A DNA stretch of 64,000 nt, from NCBI RefSeq assembly GCF_003797765.1, contig NZ_RKMB01000023.1, positions 1 to 64,000 of the forward strand. The letters run 5' to 3'. Below are positions 24,384 to 33,042 of this stretch, piece after piece. Each line of letters starts with the position of its first letter. Positions within the stretch are counted from its first letter, which is position 1. The stretch comes from Ramlibacter sp. WS9 (GTDB lineage Bacteria; Pseudomonadota; Gammaproteobacteria; Burkholderiales; Burkholderiaceae_C). Both the position numbers and the translations under genes were made by a program. The notes under the pieces were generated by a model. The model did not search any database, was not told the origin of the DNA, and saw only the letters and a list, made by a program, of their open reading frames with translations.

Positions 24384-25816
24384 TGCGCGTTACTCTGCAC
24401 GACTACAGTACCGATCCACTCCTCCCCCAGAAGGATGGCGTCAATCTAGCCCACGAGAATATCGCCGCGTTGCTCAGGGATAACGTCTGCGCGGATCTGG
24501 CGGTGACATTCCACGACATCAACCGACTGCTCGCCGACGACGCCCATGCACGGGAACTTCTCGCGGCTGCGGATTGCGTCATCAGCAATATCGGGCCCCA
24601 TGCCCACTACTACTTCTACCTGCGGGAAAAATTTAACCTTCAATTCAACATCATCCGCGATGTGAGAACCGCCATCTGGAGCAGCTACCTGCTCCAGGAG
24701 CATCTGGTGGCACCTTATTTGAGAGCGGGCGATATGTTGATGGTGGCCAGTCATTACACGCGGGGAGTTTACGAACGGATATTCCCCCATCTTCAGCGGT
24801 ACAGCACCTTTCGCTGCTACCCGCTGACCGTGGCGTTTCCAACCGAACTGCCACCGCGCCAGCACATGGCCGACCGAGGTGACGACACCTTCGTCCTCGG
24901 CTATATCGGCAGATTGTCGGAGGACAAAAATTTTCCCGATCTCGTGCAATTGCTGATCACCCTCAACAAGGAGCATTCACGGAAATACAAGCTGGTGGCC
25001 TGCGGCGACATCCATTCACCGAGCTGCCACCCCGAGCTTATTCAGGCAAGAATCAAGCAGGAACTGGGAGCAGGCGACTACTTTCAGTATTTGCCACCCC
25101 AGTCGAATGGCCAGATTTGGGAGCTGTACCGCCGATTCGATGCCATGGTGTTTCCCAGCACCTCCAACCTGGAAACCCTGGGACGGGTGCTGGTGGAAGC
25201 CAGTTACGCAGGGGTTCCTGTCATCTGCGGCAAACACGCCGCAGCCCCCGAACTGGTGCCCGCCAGCGCATTGTGTAGTGTGGACTACCTAACGGATAGA
25301 GCGTTCAGCAGTCACTTCGACCACAGCCTGGGCAGAGTGAATATCGAGGATATGGTCAGCGCCGTCGCCAATCCCGATTTGCAGCTGCCGGATTGCCATC
25401 TTGACTACCTGCGCCATCCCGACAAGTTCCTCAAGACGTTGATGTGGAATGCCAACCACCCAATGCCCCAGAACGAAACCTATGTCTTGGCGCCGGAGCA
25501 GGCTGAATTTATTGCCAGACTGGCTGTGGTGATGCCGGAAGCCTTGAACTTGAGTCATGCTCATGACCTGATCGCGAAGCTGACGCCCTGGTTCATCAAC
25601 CTGCAACACCAGGACTCTCCCGAGCGAGCAGCCTTATTGGCACAGTTGGCAGAGATCAGCCGCTACCCAGAACGCACCCAAGTGTTTATTGCCAAAAGTG
25701 CGGCGACAGCGGGAGATTTCACCAATGTGGGTGGCATTGATATCGAGCTCTGTCATGTGGCGGGGTTCTACCCGGAGTTCAGCTTGACGTCCAGTGCGCA
25801 GTCGGGCTTGGGGTAG
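24383..25816 (+). CDS. GT4-type glycosyltransferase
   Basis: 477-residue GT-B fold protein without membrane helices. The C-terminal nucleotide-sugar half begins FVLGYIGRLSEDKNF (about 170-184) and includes MVFPSTSNLETLGRVLVEAS, with Glu264 and Glu272 in the E-x7-E motif of retaining GT4 enzymes, followed by GVPVICG. The N-terminal half (RDVRTAIWSSYLLQE) should bind the acceptor. About 180 residues after the core are unfamiliar and may be acceptor-specific. It is the last gene of the four-gene operon, with its start overlapping the preceding stop. Acceptor and donor unknown. Confidence 0.82.
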   Translation: MRVTLHDYSTDPLLPQKDGVNLAHENIAALLRDNVCADLAVTFHDINRLLADDAHARELLAAADCVISNIGPHAHYYFYLREKFNLQFNIIRDVRTAIWSSYLLQEHLVAPYLRAGDMLMVASHYTRGVYERIFPHLQRYSTFRCYPLTVAFPTELPPRQHMADRGDDTFVLGYIGRLSEDKNFPDLVQLLITLNKEHSRKYKLVACGDIHSPSCHPELIQARIKQELGAGDYFQYLPPQSNGQIWELYRRFDAMVFPSTSNLETLGRVLVEASYAGVPVICGKHAAAPELVPASALCSVDYLTDRAFSSHFDHSLGRVNIEDMVSAVANPDLQLPDCHLDYLRHPDKFLKTLMWNANHPMPQNETYVLAPEQAEFIARLAVVMPEALNLSHAHDLIAKLTPWFINLQHQDSPERAALLAQLAEISRYPERTQVFIAKSAATAGDFTNVGGIDIELCHVAGFYPEFSLTSSAQSGLG

Positions 25817-25858
25817 GCTTCACCGCGGATTGCGTTTCACTCCATTCAGGCTGCCTCC

Positions 25859-25898
25859 AAAAAAAAACGGCCCGCCGAGCCGAAGCTCTTGCGGGCCG
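25859..25898 (-). terminator. rho-independent terminator of the amtB operon
   Basis: Reading the minus strand, CGGCCCGC and GCGGGCCG form an 8-bp perfect stem (with further pairing inside), followed directly by nine T residues. It lies 74 bases beyond the amtB stop. On the + strand the same hairpin has an A-run in front, so it would be a weaker stop for the glycosyltransferase transcript. Confidence 0.9.
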
Positions 25899-25971
25899 AA
25901 CATCCAAAGGAGACTTGCTTTTTTATGCGGGGCCGCGGCACCACCGAAGCGGTGCGCGCGGCAATGAGTCC

Positions 25972-27498
25972 TTAGCGGTTGTACGCGGTTTCGCCGTGGG
26001 ACGAGATGTCCAGGCCTTCGCGCTCTTCCTCTTCGGTGACGCGCAGGCCGATCACCAGGTCAACAACCTTGTAGGCGATGAACGCAACGACTGCCGACCA
26101 CACCAGCGTGGTCAGGACGGCTTGCGCCTGGATCCAGACCTGGGCGCCGATGCCGGGGAAGTCAGCCGGGTCGCCGCACTTGTTGGTGACGTAGTTGCAG
26201 ATGCCGACGCCGCCCAGCGAGGGCGAAGCGAACACACCGGTCAGCAGCGCGCCCAGGATACCGCCCACGCCGTGCACGCCAAAGACGTCCAGCGAGTCGT
26301 CGGCGCCGAGCATGCGCTTCAGGCCGTTCACGCCCCACAGGCAGACAATGCCGGCCAGCAGGCCGATGACGATCGCGCCCATCGGGCCGACGAAGCCGCA
26401 GGCCGGGGTGATGGCCACGAGGCCGGCGACGGCGCCGGACGCGGCGCCCAGCATCGAGGCCTTGCCCTTGGACAGTGCTTCACCGGCGATCCAGGAGAGC
26501 GTGGCGGCGGCGGTGGCGACCAGCGTGTTCACGAAGGCCAGCGCGGTGACACCGTTGGCTTCCAGGTTGGAGCCGGCGTTGAAGCCGAACCAGCCCACCC
26601 ACAGCAGCGCGGCGCCGACCATCGTCAGCGTGAGGCTGTGCGGTGCGAACGACTCCTTGCCGTAGCCGACGCGCTTGCCCAGCACATAGGCGCCCACCAG
26701 GCCGGCGACACCGGCGTTGATGTGCACCACGGTGCCGCCCGCGAAGTCGAGCGCGCCCTTGGCCCACAACCAGCCGGCTGCGGCGGTGACCTTGTCGAGC
26801 GATGCCTTGTCGGTGATCGCGTCCGGGCCGTCCCAGTACCAGACCATGTGGGCGATCGGCAGGTAGCTGAACGTGAACCAGATGACGCAGAACAGCAGCA
26901 CGGCCGAGAACTTGATGCGCTCGGCGAAGGCACCGACGATCAGCGCGCAGGTGATGGCCGCGAACGTGGCCTGGAAGGCGACGAAGCTCAGCTCGGGAAT
27001 CACGACGCCCTTGCTGAACGTGGCAGCGATGGATTCCGGTGTGACGCCCTTCAGGAAGACCTTGTCGAAGCCGCCCATGAAGGCATTGCCGCCGGTGAAG
27101 GCGACGCTGTAGCCGTACAGGACCCACAGCACGTAGATCAGCGACGTTACGACGAAGACCTGCATCAGCACCGACAGCATGTTCTTGCTGCGGACCAGGC
27201 CGCCGTAGAACAGCGCCAGGCCGGGGATGGTCATCAGGATCACCAGCACGGTGGCGACGGTCATCCAGGCGGTGTCGCCCTTGTTGGGCACCGCGGCCGG
27301 TGCGGCCGCGGGTGCGGGCGCAGATGCCGCGGCGGCAGTTGCGGCCGCGGCCGGAGCCGACGCCGTCGCTGCCGCGGCGGGAGCAGCCGCTTCAGAAGCA
27401 GCCGTGGCCGCAGGTGCCGCGGGTGCTTGCGCGAAGACGGCCGAGCCGCCCGCGAGGAGACCCAGGCCCAAGGCCAGGGAGGCAAGAAGTTTTCTCAT
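25972..27498 (-). CDS. amtB: ammonium transporter
   Basis: 508-residue inner-membrane ammonium channel. A cleavable signal (MRKLLASLALGLGLLAGGSA) is followed by an unusually long Ala/Pro-rich stretch to about residue 70, then eleven helices. The twin pore histidines are in TVVHINAGVAG and FGVHGVGGILG; the Phe gate region is FVAFQATFAAIT. It follows glnK by 33 bases; GlnK plugs the channel when nitrogen is sufficient. The Ala-rich N-terminal linker is longer than in E. coli AmtB. Confidence 0.95.
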   Translation of the reverse strand: MRKLLASLALGLGLLAGGSAVFAQAPAAPAATAASEAAAPAAAATASAPAAAATAAAASAPAPAAAPAAVPNKGDTAWMTVATVLVILMTIPGLALFYGGLVRSKNMLSVLMQVFVVTSLIYVLWVLYGYSVAFTGGNAFMGGFDKVFLKGVTPESIAATFSKGVVIPELSFVAFQATFAAITCALIVGAFAERIKFSAVLLFCVIWFTFSYLPIAHMVWYWDGPDAITDKASLDKVTAAAGWLWAKGALDFAGGTVVHINAGVAGLVGAYVLGKRVGYGKESFAPHSLTLTMVGAALLWVGWFGFNAGSNLEANGVTALAFVNTLVATAAATLSWIAGEALSKGKASMLGAASGAVAGLVAITPACGFVGPMGAIVIGLLAGIVCLWGVNGLKRMLGADDSLDVFGVHGVGGILGALLTGVFASPSLGGVGICNYVTNKCGDPADFPGIGAQVWIQAQAVLTTLVWSAVVAFIAYKVVDLVIGLRVTEEEEREGLDISSHGETAYNR

Positions 27499-27531
27499 GT
27501 TCGTCTCTCTGTTGTGAAGGGGGTCGCTGTG

Positions 27532-27870
27532 TTACAGCGCCTCCTTGCCAGTTTCGCCGGTGCGGATGCGCACGACCTGCTCGAGGTTGTAGACAAAGAT
27601 CTTGCCGTCGCCGATCTTGCCCGTGCGGGCCGCGGCTTCGACGGATTCGATGACGCGGTCGACGAGCTCGTCGGCCACCGCCGCCTCGATCTTGACCTTC
27701 GGCAGGAAGTCCACGACGTATTCCGCACCGCGGTACAGCTCGGTGTGGCCCTTCTGGCGGCCGAAGCCCTTGACTTCGGTCACGGTGATGCCCTGGACGC
27801 CGATGCCCGAAAGGGCTTCGCGCACCTCGTCAAGCTTGAACGGTTTGATGATGGCCGTTACGAGTTTCAT
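27532..27870 (-). CDS. glnK: P-II nitrogen regulatory protein GlnK
   Basis: 112-residue PII signalling protein that binds ATP/ADP and 2-oxoglutarate. MKLVTAIIKPFKLDEVREAL is the canonical start; the T-loop carries Tyr51 (ELYRGAEYVVDF), the uridylylation site, and the C-terminal GKIFVYNLEQVVRIRTGE motif is intact. Its place directly before amtB identifies it as GlnK rather than GlnB. Third position of a transcript probably begun at torF under NtrC/sigma-54 control. Confidence 0.95.
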   Translation of the reverse strand: MKLVTAIIKPFKLDEVREALSGIGVQGITVTEVKGFGRQKGHTELYRGAEYVVDFLPKVKIEAAVADELVDRVIESVEAAARTGKIGDGKIFVYNLEQVVRIRTGETGKEAL

Positions 27871-27896
27871 GTCTCTTCTCCTTTGGGTGGGACAGC

Positions 27897-28634
27897 TTAG
27901 AAGCTGTACTTGGCGCCCAGGACGAGGCCGGACTTGCCGGTGAACTTGCCTGCCGGGGTGAAGTACACGGAGTCGTCGGCGTCGGTGCCGACCAGCGCGG
28001 CGCTGGCGGAGAAGCCGTTGCCGAAGTCCTTGCCCACGGTCACGGAGTAATCCGTGTACGAAGCGGGCGAGAAGTTCTTGACCTTTTGGTGGCCGACGTG
28101 CGGAGCCAGCGACCAGCCGTTGCCCAGGTCGAACGTGGCGCTCAGGTCCAGGTAGCCGCTGCCCTTGGTGTCGGCAAAACCGAACAGGTTGGTGACGGCG
28201 TGCGAGTACTTCAGCGTTGCGGGGCCGTAGGTGCCGGCGCCATAGATTTCGGTCGTGTTCGGGCTGACGGACAGGTCATGGCTGGGGTACTGATACCGCA
28301 GGACGCCGACGTCGTAGCCGATGGGGCCGGCCGTACCCTTGTAGCCGCCGTAGATGTCCCATTCCACCGAAGCGCCGCCGCCAGCGTCCTTGATCCACTT
28401 GATCGTCGAAGCCCAGGTGCCCAGGTAGAAGCCGCTCTTGTGCGCGAAGTCGATGCCGCCTTGCAGGGCCGGCTTCAGGCGCGACTGGGAGATGCCGCGG
28501 TAACGGTAGTCGGTCACGACGCCCACGTTGTACGAAAGCGTGTAATCGGGTTCCGGTGCCTTGGTCTGGGCGAACGCGGCGCCCGAGAAAGCCAGAGCGG
28601 CCAGAACCATTTTTTGGGTCGTCTTGAGTTCCAC
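27897..28634 (-). CDS. TorF-family putative outer-membrane porin
   Basis: 245-residue precursor with signal MVLAALAFSGAAFA and a mature beta-barrel of alternating strands, e.g. LSYNVGVVTDYRYRGISQS near the start and a C-terminal Phe (GLVLGAKYSF). These match the TIGR02001-type porins often placed before glnK-amtB in betaproteobacteria. I choose a GTG start at 28634, seven bases after GGAG, giving a basic n-region (ELKTTQK); longer frame upstream lacks signal-peptide character. It may admit small nitrogen sources across the outer membrane. Confidence 0.85.
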   Translation of the reverse strand: MELKTTQKMVLAALAFSGAAFAQTKAPEPDYTLSYNVGVVTDYRYRGISQSRLKPALQGGIDFAHKSGFYLGTWASTIKWIKDAGGGASVEWDIYGGYKGTAGPIGYDVGVLRYQYPSHDLSVSPNTTEIYGAGTYGPATLKYSHAVTNLFGFADTKGSGYLDLSATFDLGNGWSLAPHVGHQKVKNFSPASYTDYSVTVGKDFGNGFSASAALVGTDADDSVYFTPAGKFTGKSGLVLGAKYSF

Positions 28635-28677
28635 TGAGTTCTCCGATGAAAAGAAAAAGGTATTGAACTCAGCTCTA

Positions 28678-28693
28678 AGCAGGAAAGGTGCCA
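28678..28693 (-). promoter_or_regulatory. sigma-54 promoter of torF-glnK-amtB
   Basis: The minus strand reads TGGCACCTTTCCTGCT: GG at -24 and GC at -12 with the required 10 bases between them. It lies about 45 bases upstream of the torF start. Sigma-54 promoters need an enhancer-binding activator, and a matching NtrC site is found about 85 bases further upstream. Confidence 0.85.
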
Positions 28694-28777
28694 AAAGTCA
28701 CAACTCCTGTCCGGCAGGTCCACGGACCCCTGGTCCGCAGCGTTAACCGTGAACGTGGCGGCAAATTAACGCAAAAC

Positions 28778-28794
28778 CGCACCGCTATGGTGCG
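28778..28794. promoter_or_regulatory. NtrC binding site
   Basis: CGCACCGCTATGGTGCG is a perfect palindrome in its arms, GCACC-N5-GGTGC, the same arrangement as the strong NtrC sites of the enterobacterial glnA promoter. It sits upstream of the sigma-54 promoter at the distance expected for an enhancer. It lies only 61 bases from the divergent comM start. Confidence 0.8.
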
Positions 28795-28854
28795 ATCTTG
28801 TTCTTTTTCAGGCACCAACGGTAAACACGCACCTAAACGGGGAGGGATTGCGAA

Positions 28855-30381
28855 GTGAGCTTGTCTTTGGTGCAAAGTCGCGCCCTGCTCGGGCTGCAGG
28901 CGGCCGCTGTCACCGTGGAGGTGCACCTGGCCAATGGCCTGCCGAGCTTCACGCTGGTGGGGCTGGCCGACGTGGAGGTGAAGGAAGCGCGTGAGCGGGT
29001 TCGCTCGGCGCTGCAAAACTGCGGTTTGGAGTTTCCGCATAACAAGAGGATCACGGTAAACCTGGCACCGGCCGACCTGCCCAAGGATTCGGGCCGGTTC
29101 GACCTGCCGATCGCACTGGGCATCCTGGCGGCCAGCGGCCAGATCGACGCCGCCAAGTTGGCGGGTTGGGAATTCGCGGGCGAGCTGTCCCTCTCCGGGG
29201 AACTGCGGCCGGTGCGGGGGGCGCTGGCCATGAGCCTGGCGCTGCACAGCGCGGGCGCGCAGGCGCGGCTGGTGTTGCCGCCCGGCAGCGCCGAGGAGGC
29301 GGCGCTGGTCCCGCAGGCCCAGGTCTACCGGGCCGACCACCTGCTGGACGTGGTGAAGCAATTCCTGCCGGGCGAACCCGCCGAACCAGGCGAGGGCTGG
29401 TCGCGCGTCGTCACGCAACCCGCGGCCGCACCGGCAACCTACCTGGACCTGGCCGACGTGAAGGGCCAGGCCGGCGCCAAGCGGGCGCTGGAGATCGCGG
29501 CGGCTGGCGGGCACAGCCTGTTATTGCTCGGCCCGCCGGGTTCGGGCAAGTCCATGCTGGCGCAGCGCTTTGCCGGCCTGCTGCCGCCGATGACCGTGGA
29601 CGAAGCCCTGGAGACGGCCGCCGTTGCCAGCCTCGCCGGGCAGTTCACGCTGGCCCGCTGGGCCGTGCGGCCGACTTGCAGTCCGCACCATTCCGCGAGC
29701 GCGGTGGCGCTCGTCGGCGGCGGGTCACCGCCACGGCCTGGTGAAATTTCGCTCGCCCACCACGGCGTGCTCTTCCTGGATGAATTGCCCGAATTTCCAC
29801 GCGCCGCCCTGGAAGCATTACGTGAACCGCTGGAGACGGGCCAGATCACCATCGCCCGCGCCGCGCGGCGATCCGAATTTCCCGCGCGGTTCCAGTTCGT
29901 CGGGGCGATGAACCCCTGCCCCTGCGGCTTCCTGGGTGCGACGCACAAGGCCTGCCGCTGCACGCCCGACCAAGTCGCGCGCTACCAGGGCAAGCTGTCC
30001 GGGCCGCTTTTAGACCGCATCGACCTGCACGTTGAAGTGCCGACCTTGCCGCCGGACCAACTGCTTGCCGCACCGCCGGGCGAATCAACGGAGGCGATCC
30101 GCATGCGTTGCGGGACGGCGCGAGATCGCGCGATTCAACGACAAGGCAAGGCGAATCACGCATTGCAGGGCAAGGAAATCGACACCCACGTCGGGCTGGA
30201 AGACGCCGCCGCGAAATTCCTCAACATTGCCGCGGCGCGCCTGGGTTGGAGCGCCCGCTCAACGCATCGCGTTCTGAAGGTGGCGCGCACGATCGCGGAC
30301 CTAGCCGGCGCAGGCACCACGCAGGTCGCGCATGTGGCGGAGGCGGTGCAATATCGGCGGGGGCTCGGCCGCGGCGGGTAA
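28855..30381 (+). CDS. comM: YifB/ComM-family Mg-chelatase-like AAA+ ATPase
   Basis: 508-residue protein. The N-terminal LonC-like domain (LGLQAAAVTVEVHLANGLPS) precedes an AAA+ module with Walker A LLLGPPGSGKSML, Walker B VLFLDELPEF and the MNPCPCGFLG Cys motif, then a C-terminal Mg-chelatase domain. ComM relatives form hexameric helicases that aid branch migration in natural transformation. GTG start at 28855 with GGGAGGG upstream. Divergent from the nitrogen operon. Confidence 0.92.
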   Translation: MSLSLVQSRALLGLQAAAVTVEVHLANGLPSFTLVGLADVEVKEARERVRSALQNCGLEFPHNKRITVNLAPADLPKDSGRFDLPIALGILAASGQIDAAKLAGWEFAGELSLSGELRPVRGALAMSLALHSAGAQARLVLPPGSAEEAALVPQAQVYRADHLLDVVKQFLPGEPAEPGEGWSRVVTQPAAAPATYLDLADVKGQAGAKRALEIAAAGGHSLLLLGPPGSGKSMLAQRFAGLLPPMTVDEALETAAVASLAGQFTLARWAVRPTCSPHHSASAVALVGGGSPPRPGEISLAHHGVLFLDELPEFPRAALEALREPLETGQITIARAARRSEFPARFQFVGAMNPCPCGFLGATHKACRCTPDQVARYQGKLSGPLLDRIDLHVEVPTLPPDQLLAAPPGESTEAIRMRCGTARDRAIQRQGKANHALQGKEIDTHVGLEDAAAKFLNIAAARLGWSARSTHRVLKVARTIADLAGAGTTQVAHVAEAVQYRRGLGRGG

Positions 30382-30492
30382 AAGCGGCGCGGGCGCAACA
30401 CGCGGGCGGAACAACACGCACATGCCACGCACATTTCGGAACCTGTGCCGCCACGAGCATCAATAATCGAAGCTCAACAGGAAATTCCGTTC

Positions 30493-32400
30493 ATGCATCG
30501 GTTCATCGACAGGTCGATCACGGCTCGGCTGACCGCCATTGCGATGGCCGTGTGGGTGTTCGATACCGGCGCCCAGACCGCGCGGACCGCCACCAGCCTG
30601 GTGGACCTGTCCCTGGAGCAGCTCGTCAACATCGAGGTGACGTCCGTGTCCAAACGGCCGCAGCGGCTGGCCGACGTGTCGGCGACCGCTTATGTGATCA
30701 CCGCTGATGACATCCGGCGCTCCGGTGCCACCAGCTTGCCCGAGGTGCTGCGCCTTGCGCCGAACCTGCAGGTCGCGCGCGCCGACGCCAACCAGTACGC
30801 CATCACGGCGCGCGGCTTCAACAGTGTGCTGTCGAACAAGATGCTGGTCTTGATCGATGGGCGCACCGTGTACTCGCCGCTGTTCTCCGGTGTGTTCTGG
30901 GAAGCGCAGGACGTGATGCTCGAAGACATCGAGCGCATCGAAGTGATCAGCGGGCCGGGCGGCACCTTGTACGGCGCCAACGCCGTGCAAGGTGTGATCA
31001 ACATCATCAGCCGCGGCGCGGCCGAAACGCAGGGCGGGGTTGTGAGCGCCGGCGCAGGCACCCGGGACAAGGCGCTGGCGGCGCGTTACGGCCGCACCAC
31101 GGCGGGTGGCACCGCGTGGCGCGCCTGGGCCAAGGCAACGCACCGAGAGCACTCCGAGCTGGCCAGCGGCGCGGCGGTGCGTGACGAAGCATCGATGTCG
31201 CATGCCGGGTTTCGCGCCGACCACGGCGACGGCACCGACCACGTCACCGTCCAGGGCGACCTGTACCGCAGCACCATCGACCAGGCGCCGGCCGAGCGGC
31301 GCATCTCGGGCGCCAATTTGCTGGGCCGGTGGGCGCGCGAGCTCTCCGGCGGCAGCAGAGCCCAGGTCCAGATGTATTTCGACCGGACCGAGCGCGACCA
31401 GCCGGGCACACTGCGCGACACCCTCGACACCTGGGACATCGACTTCCAGCACCTGTCGCAGCCCCTGCCCAGCCACGACCTGATCTGGGGCGGCGGCTGG
31501 CGGCACCTCGACGACCGGGCGGAGAACATCAATGCTGCCGCATTGGCACTGCTGCCCGCCGCGCGCCGGATGACGCTGTGGAATGTGTTCGCGCAGGACG
31601 AATTCGCGCTGGCGCCGCACCTCAAGCTGACGTTCGGGCTGAAGCTGGAGCACAACGACTACACCGGCATGGAGTCGCTGCCCAACGCGCGCCTGGCCTG
31701 GGAGCTCGCGCCCAACCACCTGCTGTGGGGTGCGGTGTCGCGCACAGTGCGCACGCCGGCGCGGATAGACCGGGACTTCTATTCTCCCGGCACGCCGCCC
31801 TTCGCCATCGCCGGCGGCTCGCGCTTCGAGTCCGAGGTGTCGAAGGTTTTCGAGATCGGCTACCGCGGCCAGCCGCTGCCTTCGCTGTCCTATTCGATGA
31901 GCGTGTTCCACCACGATTTCGACAAGCTGCGGTCGGTGGACGCAGCGCCGGGCGGCGCCACCTTCAACAACAACTTCGAAGGCACGCTGGACGGCCTCAC
32001 GTCATGGGCCCGCTGGCGCGTGAACGATCATTGGCGCGTGAACGCCAGTTATGCACGCCTGAAGCAGCGCTTCGAGGCCAAGGCCGGCACGGCCCCACTG
32101 GGCGGTGTGGCGTCGCTGGGCAACGACCCGCCGCATCGCTGGACGCTGGGCGCATCCCTCGACATCGGCGCCTCCATGGAAGTGGACGTGCAGGTTCGCC
32201 ACTCCGCTGCACTGCCCAGCCCGGACGTGCCCGCGTACACGGCGCTCGACGCGCGCTGGGGCTGGCGCGTGCGGCCCGATCTCGAGCTGTCCGTGGCGCT
32301 GCGCAACATTGGCGATTCGCGCCATGCCGAATGGGGCAGCGCGCCGGGTCGCGCTGAACTGCGCCGAAGCGCATTTGTCAAAGCCGTGTGGCACTATTAA
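30493..32400 (+). CDS. TonB-dependent outer-membrane receptor
   Basis: 635-residue receptor: an N-terminal signal region (residues about 1-28), LVNIEVTSVSKRPQRLADV as a TonB-box/plug start, plug motifs VLRLAPNLQVARADANQYA, MLVLIDGRTVYSPLFSGVFW and GPGGTLYGANAVQGVINI, then a 22-strand-type barrel ending in an aromatic residue (VKAVWHY). Related receptors are commonly paired with a YfiR-like gene, as here (10 bases downstream). Ligand unknown; the plug type is seen in vitamin and siderophore importers and in c-di-GMP-linked receptors. Confidence 0.88.
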   Translation: MHRFIDRSITARLTAIAMAVWVFDTGAQTARTATSLVDLSLEQLVNIEVTSVSKRPQRLADVSATAYVITADDIRRSGATSLPEVLRLAPNLQVARADANQYAITARGFNSVLSNKMLVLIDGRTVYSPLFSGVFWEAQDVMLEDIERIEVISGPGGTLYGANAVQGVINIISRGAAETQGGVVSAGAGTRDKALAARYGRTTAGGTAWRAWAKATHREHSELASGAAVRDEASMSHAGFRADHGDGTDHVTVQGDLYRSTIDQAPAERRISGANLLGRWARELSGGSRAQVQMYFDRTERDQPGTLRDTLDTWDIDFQHLSQPLPSHDLIWGGGWRHLDDRAENINAAALALLPAARRMTLWNVFAQDEFALAPHLKLTFGLKLEHNDYTGMESLPNARLAWELAPNHLLWGAVSRTVRTPARIDRDFYSPGTPPFAIAGGSRFESEVSKVFEIGYRGQPLPSLSYSMSVFHHDFDKLRSVDAAPGGATFNNNFEGTLDGLTSWARWRVNDHWRVNASYARLKQRFEAKAGTAPLGGVASLGNDPPHRWTLGASLDIGASMEVDVQVRHSAALPSPDVPAYTALDARWGWRVRPDLELSVALRNIGDSRHAEWGSAPGRAELRRSAFVKAVWHY

Positions 32401-32409
32401 CCATCCGCC

Positions 32410-33042
32410 ATGCACTCCTGGCTGTACCGAATGCTGCGACCGGCCCCGTTCCTGCGACGATGTGCGTGCGCGCTCGGCGCGGCCGTTCTGCTGCTGGCCG
32501 CCGGCGGCGCGATGGCGCAGCCGGCCCTCGAACGGGCAAGTGAGGCGCTCGTCAAGGCGGCCTTTCTGCACAAGTTCGCGAGCTTCGTCGAATGGCCCCC
32601 AGGGCAATTCGAAAAGGCCGACAGCCCGTTGAAAATCGGCATCCTCGGCAACGACGCGATCTGGCAAGATCTGAGTGAACTGGCGAAGGACCGCGACCGC
32701 GATGGCAGGCCGGTGGTGGTCACCCGCCTGAAGGATGGCGACCCGCTCACCGGCTACCACATCCTCTACATAAAGACGACCGCCGCCCGCATGACGGAGC
32801 TGCTCCAGCAGGTGCCCGAAGGCGTGCTCACGATCGCCGACTCCGACGGAGCCCATCCGCTCGGCAGCGTCATCAGCTTTTTCGTCGAAACCGGCAATGT
32901 GCGCTTCGGCATCTCGGTGGACTCGGCGACACGGCAGAAGCTGCGGCTCAGCCCGCGGCTGCTGGCCGTCGCGCGCAACGTGCAAGGCAGCCTGCCCGCC
33001 GCCGAACGGCTGGCCTACCTGCGAAGGGTTCCGCAGTTTTGA
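32410..33042 (+). CDS. YfiR-family periplasmic protein (DUF4154)
   Basis: 210-residue precursor with a signal peptide (RRCACALGAAVLLLAAGGAMAQ). The mature part follows YfiR: ASEALVKAAFLHKFASFVEWPP, KIGILGNDAIW, GVLTIADSD, ISFFVETGNVRFGISVDSA. In Pseudomonas YfiR restrains the diguanylate cyclase YfiN; in Burkholderiales it often follows a TonB receptor and precedes a membrane kinase or cyclase. No such partner follows here; an MFS gene overlaps its stop. Confidence 0.87.
   Translation: MHSWLYRMLRPAPFLRRCACALGAAVLLLAAGGAMAQPALERASEALVKAAFLHKFASFVEWPPGQFEKADSPLKIGILGNDAIWQDLSELAKDRDRDGRPVVVTRLKDGDPLTGYHILYIKTTAARMTELLQQVPEGVLTIADSDGAHPLGSVISFFVETGNVRFGISVDSATRQKLRLSPRLLAVARNVQGSLPAAERLAYLRRVPQF

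Noticed and set aside
25915..27900. 661-codon + strand frame opposite amtB and glnK
   Set aside because: Composition is typical of an antisense shadow of GC-rich coding sequence; amtB and glnK are unmistakable on the other strand.
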